A DNA stretch of 39,441 nt from an uncultured Verrucomicrobia subdivision 3 bacterium (lineage in GTDB: Bacteria > Verrucomicrobiota > Verrucomicrobiia > Limisphaerales > UBA11358). The translations under genes were made by a program, and so were the position numbers. The notes under the pieces are model-generated. The model worked only from the letters and a program-made list of their open reading frames with translations. It ran no database searches and had not been told where the DNA came from. Positions 8,312 through 15,762 of the stretch are shown here, one piece after another; within the stretch, counting starts at the first letter, position 1, and each line of letters opens with the position of its first letter. The stretch spans positions 1 through 39,441 of the forward strand of contig CAITTG010000066.1 in assembly GCA_903895255.1 (NCBI GenBank), given 5' to 3'.

Positions 8312-10015
8312 TTAAATAGTCACCGTCACACCCGTGTCCCCCAGGCCGGCCCAGGTCAGCCCGGCAAAGCCCGGGACCTCGGCGGCCATTTGATTGAACA
8401 ACCCTTCGATGGTCACATAACCGTTTAGGCCGGTGACATTGAGCACGAGGTCGTGTAAAAACTCCCATTCCGGCCGGGCATCGCCGGGGGCTTCAATGGC
8501 CTTCATAAACTTCTGCACCCGCCCCTTGGTGTTGGTGAAGGAGCCGCGCTTTTCCACATGCGCGGCGCCCGGGAGCACATAATGCGCCAGTTGGGTGGTG
8601 GGGGTGGACAAAATATCGCTGACGATGAGCGTGTCGAGTTTGGCGAGCAAATCGGGGCCAATGCCCTGCGTGGTCACGTCCTCACCAAAAACCACGAGGG
8701 TTTTGATTTTGCCGCTCGCAATGCCCTGGGCAATCTGCGGGAGGTTGGAGCCGATCTCCGTGAAACAAATGCCGTTCAACCGGGCACCATTGGTGTTGGG
8801 ATTTTTGTCGGCACTGACCAGCAGCCGGTCCGCCGCTCCCGTGTGTTCCACGGAATCACTCACGGCTCCCAGCTTGGTTTTCAATTTGGCCAGCAGGTAT
8901 AATTCTTCGTTGGTCTGTTTGGCCGAGGCGATGATGGCCACGGAGCCGACGGGCGTGCGTTTCAACAGGTCGGAAATTTCACTGATGGCGGTGAGCCAGG
9001 TGGTTTTGACCTGGGTCCCCTGCCCGACCGCGCGCTTGAGCACATCCTTCAGACGGTTTTCACTGTGCACCCACTTGTAATTCAACCGGCCGGCGTCGCA
9101 CATCCACGGACCATTCACGGCATCGTTTTCACGCGGGGTGTAACGGTACATCTTCTCTTCGCGTGAACTGACGAGAACGTTGCACCCGGTGCCGCAACTG
9201 TTGCAGAGACTCTTGGTCTCCTTAAGGAACCAGACGCGCATTTGGAAACGGAAATCCTTGGAGGTCAGCGCGCCCACGGGACAGATATCCACCGTGTTCA
9301 GTGTGTAATTATTGTCAAATTGAGTGCCGGGATAGGCGGCGATGGTGTTGTAGGAGCCGCGATTAACAATGCCAAGCTTGTCATCGCCGGCAATGTCCCG
9401 GGTAAACCGCACACAGCGGGTGCACAGAATGCAGCGCTCGTCATCGAGCATGATGCGCGGTCCGAGGTCAACCGCCTTGGGCTTGTGCACCTTGGCCTCG
9501 ACGAAGCGGCTGGCGCTCTGGCCGTAATCCACGGAATATTCCTGCAACTTGCATTCGCCGGCTTGATCGCAAATCGGACAGTCGAGCGGATGATTGATGA
9601 GCAGGAACTCCAGCACACCCTCGCGCATTTGCTTCACGGCGGGAGTGTTATTGTAAATTTCCATGCCCGGCGAGATCGGGGTGGCGCAGGCGATCGCAGG
9701 GCGCGGAGACTTGGCAATCTTGGCGGAGCCGTCGGGATTCAAGACCGGCTTGCGGTCCGGGCCGAGGGCCGGGGTGCCAAACTCCACGAGACACATGCGG
9801 CAGTTGCCGGCGATGGGGAGTTTGGGATGATAGCAATAATGCGGAACGTCGGTTTTCGCCAGTTCGCACGCCTGAATCATCGTGGTGGGCGTGAGCTTGC
9901 CCGTCCAGTCGGGCATCAGCTTGGGCACTTCGATTTCGCGGCCGTCCACCTTCACCTTGATTTTTTCAATCGCAGGCGCGGCGGGTTTCGGTTCGGTGGT
10001 GGCGGTGGTGGACAT
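8312..10015 (-). CDS. nuoG: NADH-quinone oxidoreductase subunit G (NuoG)
   Basis: Large Fe-S subunit of the peripheral arm, with an N-terminal [FeFe]-hydrogenase-like ferredoxin part and a C-terminal molybdopterin-oxidoreductase-like fold. Cluster ligands can be read in order: CYHPKLPIAGNCRMC (2Fe-2S, N1b), HPLDCPICDQAGECKLQ (His/Cys cluster N5), CILCTRCVRFTRD with a later DICPVGAL (N4), and CNSCGTGCN followed by WMCDAGR (the extra N7-type cluster, absent in some lineages). At 567 residues the protein is shorter than the roughly 780-900 of proteobacterial NuoG, so the C-terminal domain is reduced. The N-terminus has an extra Ala/Pro-rich leader of about 17 residues. It starts 12 bases after an inserted DUF2442 gene. 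Confidence 0.96.
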   Translation of the reverse strand: MSTTATTEPKPAAPAIEKIKVKVDGREIEVPKLMPDWTGKLTPTTMIQACELAKTDVPHYCYHPKLPIAGNCRMCLVEFGTPALGPDRKPVLNPDGSAKIAKSPRPAIACATPISPGMEIYNNTPAVKQMREGVLEFLLINHPLDCPICDQAGECKLQEYSVDYGQSASRFVEAKVHKPKAVDLGPRIMLDDERCILCTRCVRFTRDIAGDDKLGIVNRGSYNTIAAYPGTQFDNNYTLNTVDICPVGALTSKDFRFQMRVWFLKETKSLCNSCGTGCNVLVSSREEKMYRYTPRENDAVNGPWMCDAGRLNYKWVHSENRLKDVLKRAVGQGTQVKTTWLTAISEISDLLKRTPVGSVAIIASAKQTNEELYLLAKLKTKLGAVSDSVEHTGAADRLLVSADKNPNTNGARLNGICFTEIGSNLPQIAQGIASGKIKTLVVFGEDVTTQGIGPDLLAKLDTLIVSDILSTPTTQLAHYVLPGAAHVEKRGSFTNTKGRVQKFMKAIEAPGDARPEWEFLHDLVLNVTGLNGYVTIEGLFNQMAAEVPGFAGLTWAGLGDTGVTVTI

Positions 10016-10027
10016 TGCTGGTTTAAA

Positions 10028-10288
10028 TCAAATTTTGCCCTGATACAGAGCCTCAATCGGGAAAATCATTTCAAAATCTCCCCACATCAAATCGCCATAA
10101 TGCAGATGAAATTTCTTAAAATTCCGGAGCTGCCGATATTTCGTAATATCCGGGTTGGTGGCCTTGCGCAAAAAAGGCTCAAAATCCATCATCCGCTGCG
10201 TACCATTGTTGAAAGACAGACGAATTTGGTAGCCGGTGGCGTAATCCGCCCCGACAATTTCCAAATAATTTGTCATCTGTGTTTTCAT
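10028..10288 (-). CDS. DUF2442-family protein (first cassette, between nuoF and nuoG)
   Basis: An 86-residue protein with the DUF2442 pattern: a beta-rich N-terminus (YLEIVGADYATGYQIRLSF), then NNGTQRMMDFEPFLR, a helix with TKYRQLRNFKKF, and the C-terminal HYGDLMWGDFEMIFPIEALY, the recognisable WGD...FPIEALY ending. The start ATG at 10288 overlaps the stop of the DUF4160 gene by four bases (ATGA). The stop is 12 bases before nuoG. Codon use looks AT-richer than the neighbours, which suggests later arrival than the nuo genes. Function unknown; possible antitoxin-like partner of the adjacent protein. Confidence 0.88.
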   Translation of the reverse strand: MKTQMTNYLEIVGADYATGYQIRLSFNNGTQRMMDFEPFLRKATNPDITKYRQLRNFKKFHLHYGDLMWGDFEMIFPIEALYQGKI

Positions 10289-10590
10289 TTTAATTTCCGG
10301 TTGATCATTTCCGGCCGGATCTGCTTGTTAAAAACAAAACAGTCAATCCAACGCTGGACAATATCATCCGCTTTAGCTTTTACCAACATCCGAAAATCTT
10401 TCATTTTGGCTGCTGGCAGAGGTCGTTTTCCATTTATTTCAGAAAAAACGATCCGCGATACTTTCCCATCTTTTATTACAAATTGCGCGCGGGCGTAACC
10501 GCCCTGAAACTCACCATGAACATGGATGGGTTCATGCTCATTCGTGTAAAAAAACACCACCAGCCCAAAATACTCATATAGTTTGGGCAT
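10285..10590 (-). CDS. DUF4160-family protein (first cassette)
   Basis: A 101-residue protein with the DUF4160 features MPKLYEYFGLVVFFYTNEHE, then EPIHVHGEFQGGYARAQF (HVH at residues 23-25) and a helical C-terminus (KMKDFRMLVKAKADDIVQRW) ending in a basic tail. It is only distantly similar to the second DUF4160 protein at 7005-7238, so the two cassettes are not a recent tandem duplication. It starts 9 bases after the nuoF stop. A 60-base sample inside it (10321-10380) has 23 G+C by my count, against 39 of 60 in a nuoF sample (11101-11160), a clear composition shift. Confidence 0.88.
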   Translation of the reverse strand: MPKLYEYFGLVVFFYTNEHEPIHVHGEFQGGYARAQFVIKDGKVSRIVFSEINGKRPLPAAKMKDFRMLVKAKADDIVQRWIDCFVFNKQIRPEMINRKLK

Positions 10591-10599
10591 TACAAATCA

Positions 10600-12030
10600 T
10601 CAATGCGCCCCGGCCAATTGTTTGATTTCGCCCGGGGCGGCAACTTCCTTCGCCCGGCGCGCTTCATCCGCGACGCCCTTGGCGACAAATTCATCCTTGA
10701 ACTTCCCGACAAAACTTTGCACGGGCCAGGAGCAGGCCTCGCCAAAGGCGCAGATGGTGCGTCCGCCGGGAATGTTATCGGCGATCTTCACTAAATAATC
10801 GGCATCGCCCGCGCGGCCCTGGCCGTGGGCCATGCGCTGGAGCGCTTTGTTCATCCACAATGCCCCTTCGCGGCAGGGGGTGCACTGGCCGCAGCTTTCG
10901 TGGGCGTAAAATTCGCTTAAATTCGCCAAAGTTTCAACAATATCAACGGAATCATCCATCACGATAATCGCGCTGGAGCCGCTCATGGTGCCGGCCTGGG
11001 CCAGGGAATCGAAGTCGTAGGGGAGGTCGAGCATGTCGGTTTCGACGAGCACTTCCCTGCCCTCGGCGTCCTTTTTCTTGAGTTTGAACTTCTCGCCGGC
11101 CTTGAGGACCTTGGAGGAGGAGCCGCCGGGGATGATGGCCTTCAATTTGCGCCCGTCGCGGAGGCCGCCGCCGAATTTCGGGTCGTTGATGAGCTCGCCG
11201 AGGGTGGCTTTGCCAACTTCAATTTCGTAATAACCGGGGCGCTTGACCTGGCCGCTGAGGCTGACGATGCGGGTGCCGGTGTTGTTCGGGGTGCCTAATT
11301 TCGCGAAATTGGCGCCGCCCATTTCCACAATGTGCTTCACATTGCAGAGGGTTTCGACGTTGTTCACGATGGTGGGGCACATCCACAGGCCGAGCACGGC
11401 CGGGAAATACGGGGGCTTGATGCGGGGATAGGGGCGCTTGCCTTCGAGCGATTCGATCAGGCCGGTTTCCTCGCCGCAGATGTAAGCACCAGCGCCGCGA
11501 TGGACGTACATTTCCAGGTCGTAGCCGGTGCCCAGAATGTTTTTGCCCAGGAAATTTTTGGCCCGGGCCTCGGCGAGCGCCTTGATGAGAATCTTCGCGC
11601 CCTCGGGCATTTCGCCGCGAATGTAGATGTAGGCGAGATGCACGTCATTGGCGAAGCAGGAAATGATCATGCCTTCGATCAACTGGTGCGGATCCTTGTG
11701 CATGATCTGCCGGTCCTTGAAAGTGCCGGGCTCGGATTCATCGGCGTTGCAAATCAGATAAATGGGCTTGCCACTCCGGCGGTCGACGAAACTCCATTTG
11801 AGGCCGCAGGAGAAACCGGCGCCGCCCCGGCCGCGCAGGCCGGAAACCTTGACGTCCTCACGAATCTGTTCCTGCGGGGACATTTTCTTGCCGTCGGGCA
11901 GGTCCTTGGGCTGGATGGCGAGCGCCTTCTTGAGGCCCTCATAGCCACCGTGACGCAGATAGCAATCAATGTCCGGTGTGTAACCGGGTTCATCGGCGTG
12001 CTTCAAAATTAATTTGTATTCTTGCGGCAT
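10600..12030 (-). CDS. nuoF: NADH-quinone oxidoreductase subunit F (NuoF)
   Basis: NADH-oxidising flavoprotein of complex I, where electrons enter through FMN and cluster N3. Visible motifs are the FMN/NADH-binding GLRGRGGAGFSCGLKW, CNADESEPGTFKDR, GAGAYICGEETGLIESLEG, and the 4Fe-4S ligands ESCGQCTPCREG plus a distal ICAFGEAC. I choose the ATG at 12030 (MPQEYKLILKH), giving 476 residues; an in-frame TTG at 12051 would add seven residues without homology. No strong ribosome-binding site precedes it, and a plus-strand tRNA promoter lies within its leader. Between nuoE and nuoF is a gap of about 770 bases, the largest interruption of the operon. Confidence 0.97.
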   Translation of the reverse strand: MPQEYKLILKHADEPGYTPDIDCYLRHGGYEGLKKALAIQPKDLPDGKKMSPQEQIREDVKVSGLRGRGGAGFSCGLKWSFVDRRSGKPIYLICNADESEPGTFKDRQIMHKDPHQLIEGMIISCFANDVHLAYIYIRGEMPEGAKILIKALAEARAKNFLGKNILGTGYDLEMYVHRGAGAYICGEETGLIESLEGKRPYPRIKPPYFPAVLGLWMCPTIVNNVETLCNVKHIVEMGGANFAKLGTPNNTGTRIVSLSGQVKRPGYYEIEVGKATLGELINDPKFGGGLRDGRKLKAIIPGGSSSKVLKAGEKFKLKKKDAEGREVLVETDMLDLPYDFDSLAQAGTMSGSSAIIVMDDSVDIVETLANLSEFYAHESCGQCTPCREGALWMNKALQRMAHGQGRAGDADYLVKIADNIPGGRTICAFGEACSWPVQSFVGKFKDEFVAKGVADEARRAKEVAAPGEIKQLAGAH

Positions 12031-12036
12031 AGCAGC

Positions 12037-12064
12037 TTGACACTTATTCAAAAAACTCTATTTT
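12037..12064 (+). promoter_or_regulatory. Promoter of tRNA-Gln (-35 TTGACA, -10 TATTTT)
   Basis: TTGACA at 12037-12042 is a perfect -35 hexamer; after 16 bases TATTTT at 12059-12064 matches the -10 consensus at four of six positions. The expected transcript start (about 12071) is some 8 bases before the mature tRNA 5' end. The element lies immediately upstream of the nuoF start codon but on the opposite strand. Confidence 0.65.
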
Positions 12065-12078
12065 CTACGTTCTTCGAT

Positions 12079-12152
12079 TGCCCGATGGTGTAACGGTAGC
12101 ACAGCAGACTCTGAATCTGCTTGTCATGGTTCAAATCCATGTCGGGCAGCCA
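12079..12152 (+). tRNA. tRNA-Gln (anticodon CUG)
   Basis: A full cloverleaf can be folded by eye: acceptor TGCCCGA (12079-12085) with TCGGGCA (12142-12148), discriminator G, and an encoded CCA at 12150-12152. The anticodon arm is GCAGA-CTCTGAA-TCTGC, giving anticodon CTG, and the T arm is CATGG-TTCAAAT-CCATG with a four-base variable loop. The D-arm contains GTAACGGTAGCA. The encoded CCA and CTCTGAA loop fit bacterial glutamine tRNAs. It is antisense to the nuo operon and lies between nuoF and the nucleotidyltransferase gene. Confidence 0.97.
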
Positions 12153-12181
12153 TCCAGCATTTCCAATTTCAGACCGGCAAT

Positions 12182-12607
12182 TCACGCTTTGCCCCCCCCG
12201 GCCTGGCGGCGCAAACGGAGCGTTTCATCAATATACTGAATGTGGGACGCGTCTTTCGTCCGCATCACGGCAGCCTTGCTTTTCCGGATGGAGGTCAAAG
12301 GCATGACCGGCACCAGGCAGCCATGAAACCGCAACTTGCGGGCCTGGCGCAGTTCCGAGGCGAAATCGCCGAGCCCGGAGACTTTATAAATAAAATTTAC
12401 CAGCATACCGTCGCTCAATTCCACGACCGTGTTGCGAACCATCGTGGCACCATCACGCAAGGCCGCCTTGACCGCGCTCATGTACTGGCGCGGCGGCAAA
12501 TCGATCCAGAGGTCAACGTCATGCGTGACCACCGGAACACCTTGAAGGACAGCGGCTGACATACCAATCAATTGGAAACGAATTTTTTCAGCGCGGAGCG
12601 CCCCCAC
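12182..12607 (-). CDS. MNT-like nucleotidyltransferase-fold protein (nuoE-nuoF cassette)
   Basis: Small nucleotidyltransferase of the pol-beta superfamily. The active-site pattern G-M-S-x(12)-D-V-D is visible (IGMSAAVLQGVPVVTHDVDLW), with the two metal-binding aspartates about 30 residues from the start. It is followed by helices and a strand (NTVVELSDGMLVNFIYKV) and a basic C-terminus. Such proteins are often antitoxins or toxins in two-gene modules, or sensors of unknown role. The start is uncertain: a GTG at 12607 overlaps the upstream small gene by 40 bases; the open frame continues to 12868 but without homology-like sequence, and the family-like part PPFFRLVGALRAEKIRF would need a non-ATG start near 12646. 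The next ATG (12562) would cut into the active-site motif. Confidence 0.75.
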   Translation of the reverse strand: MGALRAEKIRFQLIGMSAAVLQGVPVVTHDVDLWIDLPPRQYMSAVKAALRDGATMVRNTVVELSDGMLVNFIYKVSGLGDFASELRQARKLRFHGCLVPVMPLTSIRKSKAAVMRTKDASHIQYIDETLRLRRQAGGGKA

Positions 12608-12804
12608 AAGCCGAAAGAACGGAGGTAAGTCTCGTTCATCTGCCAGCGCTCTTCGGGTGTTGCGGCCAGACTGCGCGCGTAGAGAATTTTTCCGTGCTCG
12701 TCCAGCCCGCGAACGTGTTTGATTCGGCGGTAAACTTTTTCCCAGTCTTTCAGGCTTGTTGCTTTCATGCTCTGGTTTGCTTGCCATTGGCCATAGTATC
12801 GCAT
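12568..12804 (-). CDS. Small basic protein upstream of the nucleotidyltransferase
   Basis: A 78-residue protein (66 if the ATG at 12768, MKATSLKDWEK, is used). It contains a helical basic segment (DWEKVYRRIKHVRGLDEHG) and TPEERWQMNETYLRSFGLW, followed by a basic end. I recognise this as a small protein that precedes similar nucleotidyltransferases, but I cannot name a family. The first ATG shares a base with the nuoE stop (TAATG), so translation is probably coupled to nuoE. Its tail overlaps the nucleotidyltransferase frame, consistent with a two-gene module. Function unknown; an antitoxin/toxin partner is a guess from layout only. Confidence 0.7.
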   Translation of the reverse strand: MRYYGQWQANQSMKATSLKDWEKVYRRIKHVRGLDEHGKILYARSLAATPEERWQMNETYLRSFGLWGRSALKKFVSN

Positions 12805-13289
12805 TATGGACAGCCCGCCACAATATCATCCGCTTTTTTATGGCTGACGCCTTCGTAAAAGGCGTCATTGCACATCATGACGGGAGCGGTGCCGCAACTG
12901 GCGAGGCACTCGACAAACTCCACCGTAAATTTGCCATCGGCCGTGGTCTGGGGACCGTGCTTGTGGGCGTCCAGACCGAGTTTGGCACAAAAGTGATGGT
13001 GCAGTTCGTAGGCACCCCCGAGGGCGCAGCTCAGGGTGCGGCAAACCTTGATCTGATATTTGCCCATGGGCTGCTGGCGCAGCATGGGGTAGAAGGTCAG
13101 GATTTCCAGAATGTTGATGGGCGGCAGCTCGAGTTTGGCCGCGGTCCATTCGACGGCTTCCGGGGAAATCCAGCCGAATTGCTCCTGGATGGCGTGCAGC
13201 ACCATGAGGGAGGCCGCGCGCTTCACGGGATAATGCGTGATCAGCTCGTCAACTTCCGCCGCCAAATTTGCTGGAACAGTAAAACTCAT
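12804..13289 (-). CDS. nuoE: NADH-quinone oxidoreductase subunit E (NuoE)
   Basis: Thioredoxin-fold 24-kDa subunit holding the 2Fe-2S cluster N1a next to NuoF. The four ligands are visible as CRTLSC (C-x4-C) and ECLASC (C-x3-C), with ALGGAYELHHHFCAKLGLD between them. The N-terminal helical domain (DELITHYPVKRAASLMVLHAIQEQFG, read in two parts) and the PPINILEILTFYPML segment are typical. At 161 residues it is normal. The start is the ATG at 13289, 14 bases after the nuoD stop. Normally nuoF would follow directly; here a small gene and a nucleotidyltransferase gene follow instead. Confidence 0.97.
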   Translation of the reverse strand: MSFTVPANLAAEVDELITHYPVKRAASLMVLHAIQEQFGWISPEAVEWTAAKLELPPINILEILTFYPMLRQQPMGKYQIKVCRTLSCALGGAYELHHHFCAKLGLDAHKHGPQTTADGKFTVEFVECLASCGTAPVMMCNDAFYEGVSHKKADDIVAGCP

Positions 13290-13303
13290 GTTTGAATCAA
13301 TGC

Positions 13304-14575
13304 TTAACGGTCGCTCTCGCCCATCACGAAATCCAAGGAGCCCAAAATCACGGGCACGTCGCTGATCATATGGCCGGGGAACAGGGCCGGCACGATGCTC
13401 AAATTGATAAAGCTGGGCGAGCGGATTTTGAGGCGGTACGGGGTGCCGCCGCCATGGCTGTTGATGTAAAAACCCAGTTCGCCCTTGGGATTTTCATGGC
13501 CAAAATAAACCTCGCCCTGGGGCGCGTTGACGCCTTCGGTGACGAGCATGAATTGATGAATCAATTCCTCCATGCTGGAGAGCACTTTGCTCTTGGGCGG
13601 CAAAGTGATCTTGCCGTCTTGAATATTCACGGGCTCGTTGCTCTTGTTCTCGTCGCCGCCGGGGATTTTAGCCAGGCACTGCTCAATAATGCGCATGCTC
13701 TGGGCCATCTCTTCCATGCGGACGAGATAACGATCGTAGCAATCGCCGACACTGCCAACGGGAATGTCGAAGTCCAAATCCTTATAGCAGAGGTACGGCT
13801 GGTTTTTGCGGAGGTCGTAATTCACGCCGCTGCCGCGCAAATTGGGTCCGCTAAAACCGAAATTAATGGCCATCTCCTTGGAGACGACACCGATGTCACG
13901 CAGGCGGTCCACCCAGATGCGGTTGCGGGTCAGGAGGGTGTTAGCCTCCGCCAAGGCCACGGCAAATTCTTTGAGGAACTGGCGGCACATGTCGCACCAG
14001 TTCGGGGGAATGTCGCGGGCCAGCCCGCCGATGCGGGTGTAGCTGGTGGTCAAACGGCCACCGCTGGCGGCCTCGGCAAGATTGTAAATTTTTTCGCGTT
14101 CGGTAAACGTCAGGAGGAACACGGTGACGGCACCGGTATCCATGGCGAAGGCGCCCAAGCCCAGCAAGTGGGCGGAGATGCGGGCGAGTTCGGCGCACAT
14201 GACGCGAATGTACTGGCAGCGGGGCGGGAGCTTGTCATGAATGCCGAGGAGCTTTTCAACGGCGAGCGCGTAGGCGACGTTATTGGCCAGGGGCGCGAGG
14301 TAATCCAGTCGATCCGTGTACGGGATGAACTGGGTGTAGGTCATGTTTTCGGCGATTTTTTCGTCGCCGCGATGCAGGTACCCCACGTCCGGATCGGCCT
14401 TGGTGATGACTTCGCCATCCAGTTCGAGCAGGATGCGGAGCACGCCGTGGGTGGCCGGATGGGAGGGGCCCATGTTCAGCACCATGCGATCGCCGGCAAT
14501 ATCCTGCAATTCCTCAACGGCCTGCGCGGTGCGCGCGGCGGAATCCGGTATTTCGATGTCTTGAACTCGGGCCAT
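13304..14575 (-). CDS. nuoD: NADH-quinone oxidoreductase subunit D (NuoD)
   Basis: The 49-kDa subunit, which together with NuoB forms the quinone-reduction site; related to the large subunit of NiFe hydrogenases. Visible blocks are MGPSHPATHGVLRILLELDGE (start of the conserved core), DVGYLHRGDEKIAE, TDRLDYLAPLANN, and the C-terminal end SLDFVMGESDR, close to the universal ...DxVMGExDR. At 423 residues it is normal and separate from nuoC, unlike the fused nuoCD of Escherichia coli. It is 5 bases after nuoC and 14 bases before nuoE. Confidence 0.98.
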   Translation of the reverse strand: MARVQDIEIPDSAARTAQAVEELQDIAGDRMVLNMGPSHPATHGVLRILLELDGEVITKADPDVGYLHRGDEKIAENMTYTQFIPYTDRLDYLAPLANNVAYALAVEKLLGIHDKLPPRCQYIRVMCAELARISAHLLGLGAFAMDTGAVTVFLLTFTEREKIYNLAEAASGGRLTTSYTRIGGLARDIPPNWCDMCRQFLKEFAVALAEANTLLTRNRIWVDRLRDIGVVSKEMAINFGFSGPNLRGSGVNYDLRKNQPYLCYKDLDFDIPVGSVGDCYDRYLVRMEEMAQSMRIIEQCLAKIPGGDENKSNEPVNIQDGKITLPPKSKVLSSMEELIHQFMLVTEGVNAPQGEVYFGHENPKGELGFYINSHGGGTPYRLKIRSPSFINLSIVPALFPGHMISDVPVILGSLDFVMGESDR

Positions 14576-14580
14576 GAATA

Positions 14581-15156
14581 TTAGTTTTCGGGCGTGCGAA
14601 CACGCGGTTCACGAGAGATGGCATCCGGACCGGGTGCCGTGACGAACGGACCGCCTTCGAGGGGGGCCGGCTGGGTAAACGCCACGCCGGGGAGGTCCGT
14701 GGGTTTGCCTGCGAGGGGAAAATCTTTGCGCAGAGGGAAATAGGGATACCCCTCCCACATCAGGATGCGGCGAAGATCCGGATGGCCGGCGAAGCGGATG
14801 CCCATCATGTCGTAAATTTCGCGCTCGTGCCAGTTGACCGTGCGCCAGACACCCAAAACGCTGGGCAATTCGGATTTTTCCTCGGAGACGGAGGTGGAGA
14901 TGCGCAATTCCTCGTTATTTTTAACGGAGCGCAGATGGTACACGAGCGTCCAGCGGGGATCCGCGCCGTAATTATCGATGCTGGTGATGTCCACCAAGTA
15001 ATCGAAGCCGGCGTGATGCTTCGCGAAGGAGCAAACTTCGAAGATTTGTTCCGCGTCGGCGAGGGTGAGGGAGATTTCACCACGAAATTCCGACGGTTCG
15101 GAGAGCAAGGCTCCGAACTTGGCTTTGAGTTTTTGGGCGGATTCGAGGGCAGCCAC
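14581..15156 (-). CDS. nuoC: NADH-quinone oxidoreductase subunit C (NuoC)
   Basis: The 30-kDa peripheral-arm subunit. Its signature EREIYDMMGIRFAGHPDLRR followed by ILMWEGYPYFPLRKDFPL is complete near residues 110-150. The 191-residue length includes a Pro/Gly-rich C-terminal tail. The start is a GTG at 15156 (MAALESAQKLK), 6 bases after the nuoB stop; no ATG gives a better N-terminus. No clear ribosome-binding site is seen, so coupling to nuoB is likely. It is separate from nuoD, as in many non-proteobacteria. Confidence 0.96.
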   Translation of the reverse strand: MAALESAQKLKAKFGALLSEPSEFRGEISLTLADAEQIFEVCSFAKHHAGFDYLVDITSIDNYGADPRWTLVYHLRSVKNNEELRISTSVSEEKSELPSVLGVWRTVNWHEREIYDMMGIRFAGHPDLRRILMWEGYPYFPLRKDFPLAGKPTDLPGVAFTQPAPLEGGPFVTAPGPDAISREPRVRTPEN

Positions 15157-15162
15157 GGTGAA

Positions 15163-15696
15163 TTAGGAGGTTGCCGAAGCGGTCAACTGGTTGACGATGT
15201 TCATTTTGGAGATGACCGGCTGGGTGCTGATTTTCTTTTGAATTTTAATCAGCGCGTCCAGGACGGCCTCGGGACGGGGCGGACAACCGGAAATATAAAT
15301 ATCGACGGGCACGATGTTGTCAACGCCCTGCAGCACGGCGTAACTGCGATACATGCCGCCGGTGGAGGCGCAGGCGCCCATGGCGATGACCCACTTGGGT
15401 TCGGGCATTTGGTCGTACACGCGCTTGAGGACGGCGGCCATTTTGTAAGTGACGGTGCCGGCGACGATCATGCAATCGGCCTGGCGCGGGGAAAAGCGCA
15501 TGACTTCGGAGCCGAAACGGGAAATATCGAAGCGGCTGGCGCCGACCGCCATCAATTCAATGGCGCAGCAGGCGAGACCCATGGGCATCGGCCAGACCGA
15601 GTTGGCACGAAACCAGTTCAAAGCGGCGTCAACGGTGGTTAAAACCACGTCGCCTTCGATCTTGGAATTGTAGCCAAATTCGCTTTTGGTTTGCAT
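15163..15696 (-). CDS. nuoB: NADH-quinone oxidoreductase subunit B (NuoB)
   Basis: Fe-S subunit holding the terminal cluster N2 that reduces quinone. The four cysteine ligands are seen in [11 protein letters not shown] (CC), [10 protein letters not shown] and [17 protein letters not shown] take the ATG at 15696 ([15 protein letters not shown]), giving 177 residues; the same frame extends upstream to a TTG at 15756, but that part overlaps a -35-like hexamer and has no family-like sequence. This is the first gene of the nuo operon in the window; nuoA, which normally precedes it, is absent. A CRP/FNR-type palindrome lies 67 bases upstream. Confidence 0.97.
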   Translation of the reverse strand: MQTKSEFGYNSKIEGDVVLTTVDAALNWFRANSVWPMPMGLACCAIELMAVGASRFDISRFGSEVMRFSPRQADCMIVAGTVTYKMAAVLKRVYDQMPEPKWVIAMGACASTGGMYRSYAVLQGVDNIVPVDIYISGCPPRPEAVLDALIKIQKKISTQPVISKMNIVNQLTASATS

Positions 15697-15755
15697 AAAT
15701 TGCGGTGCCTGTCCTAAAAACAGGTTGAGCCTAAACGGCCTGAAAAAACGAGGCA

Positions 15756-15761
15756 AGTCAA
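15756..15761 (-). promoter_or_regulatory. Candidate -35 element of the nuo promoter
   Basis: On the minus strand TTGACT (five of six to consensus) starts two bases after the CRP/FNR-type palindrome, about 60 bases before the nuoB ATG. No convincing -10 hexamer is seen at 16-18 bases spacing, which would fit an activator-dependent promoter. The assignment is tentative. Confidence 0.4.
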
Positions 15762-15762
15762 A

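Noticed and set aside
9242..10498. Plus-strand open frame of 418 codons across nuoG and the first cassette
   Set aside because: Antisense to three well-supported genes; no domain is recognisable.
15697..15756. Upstream extension of nuoB to a TTG at 15756
   Set aside because: It overlaps the TTGACT -35-like element, and the added 20 residues are unlike NuoB.
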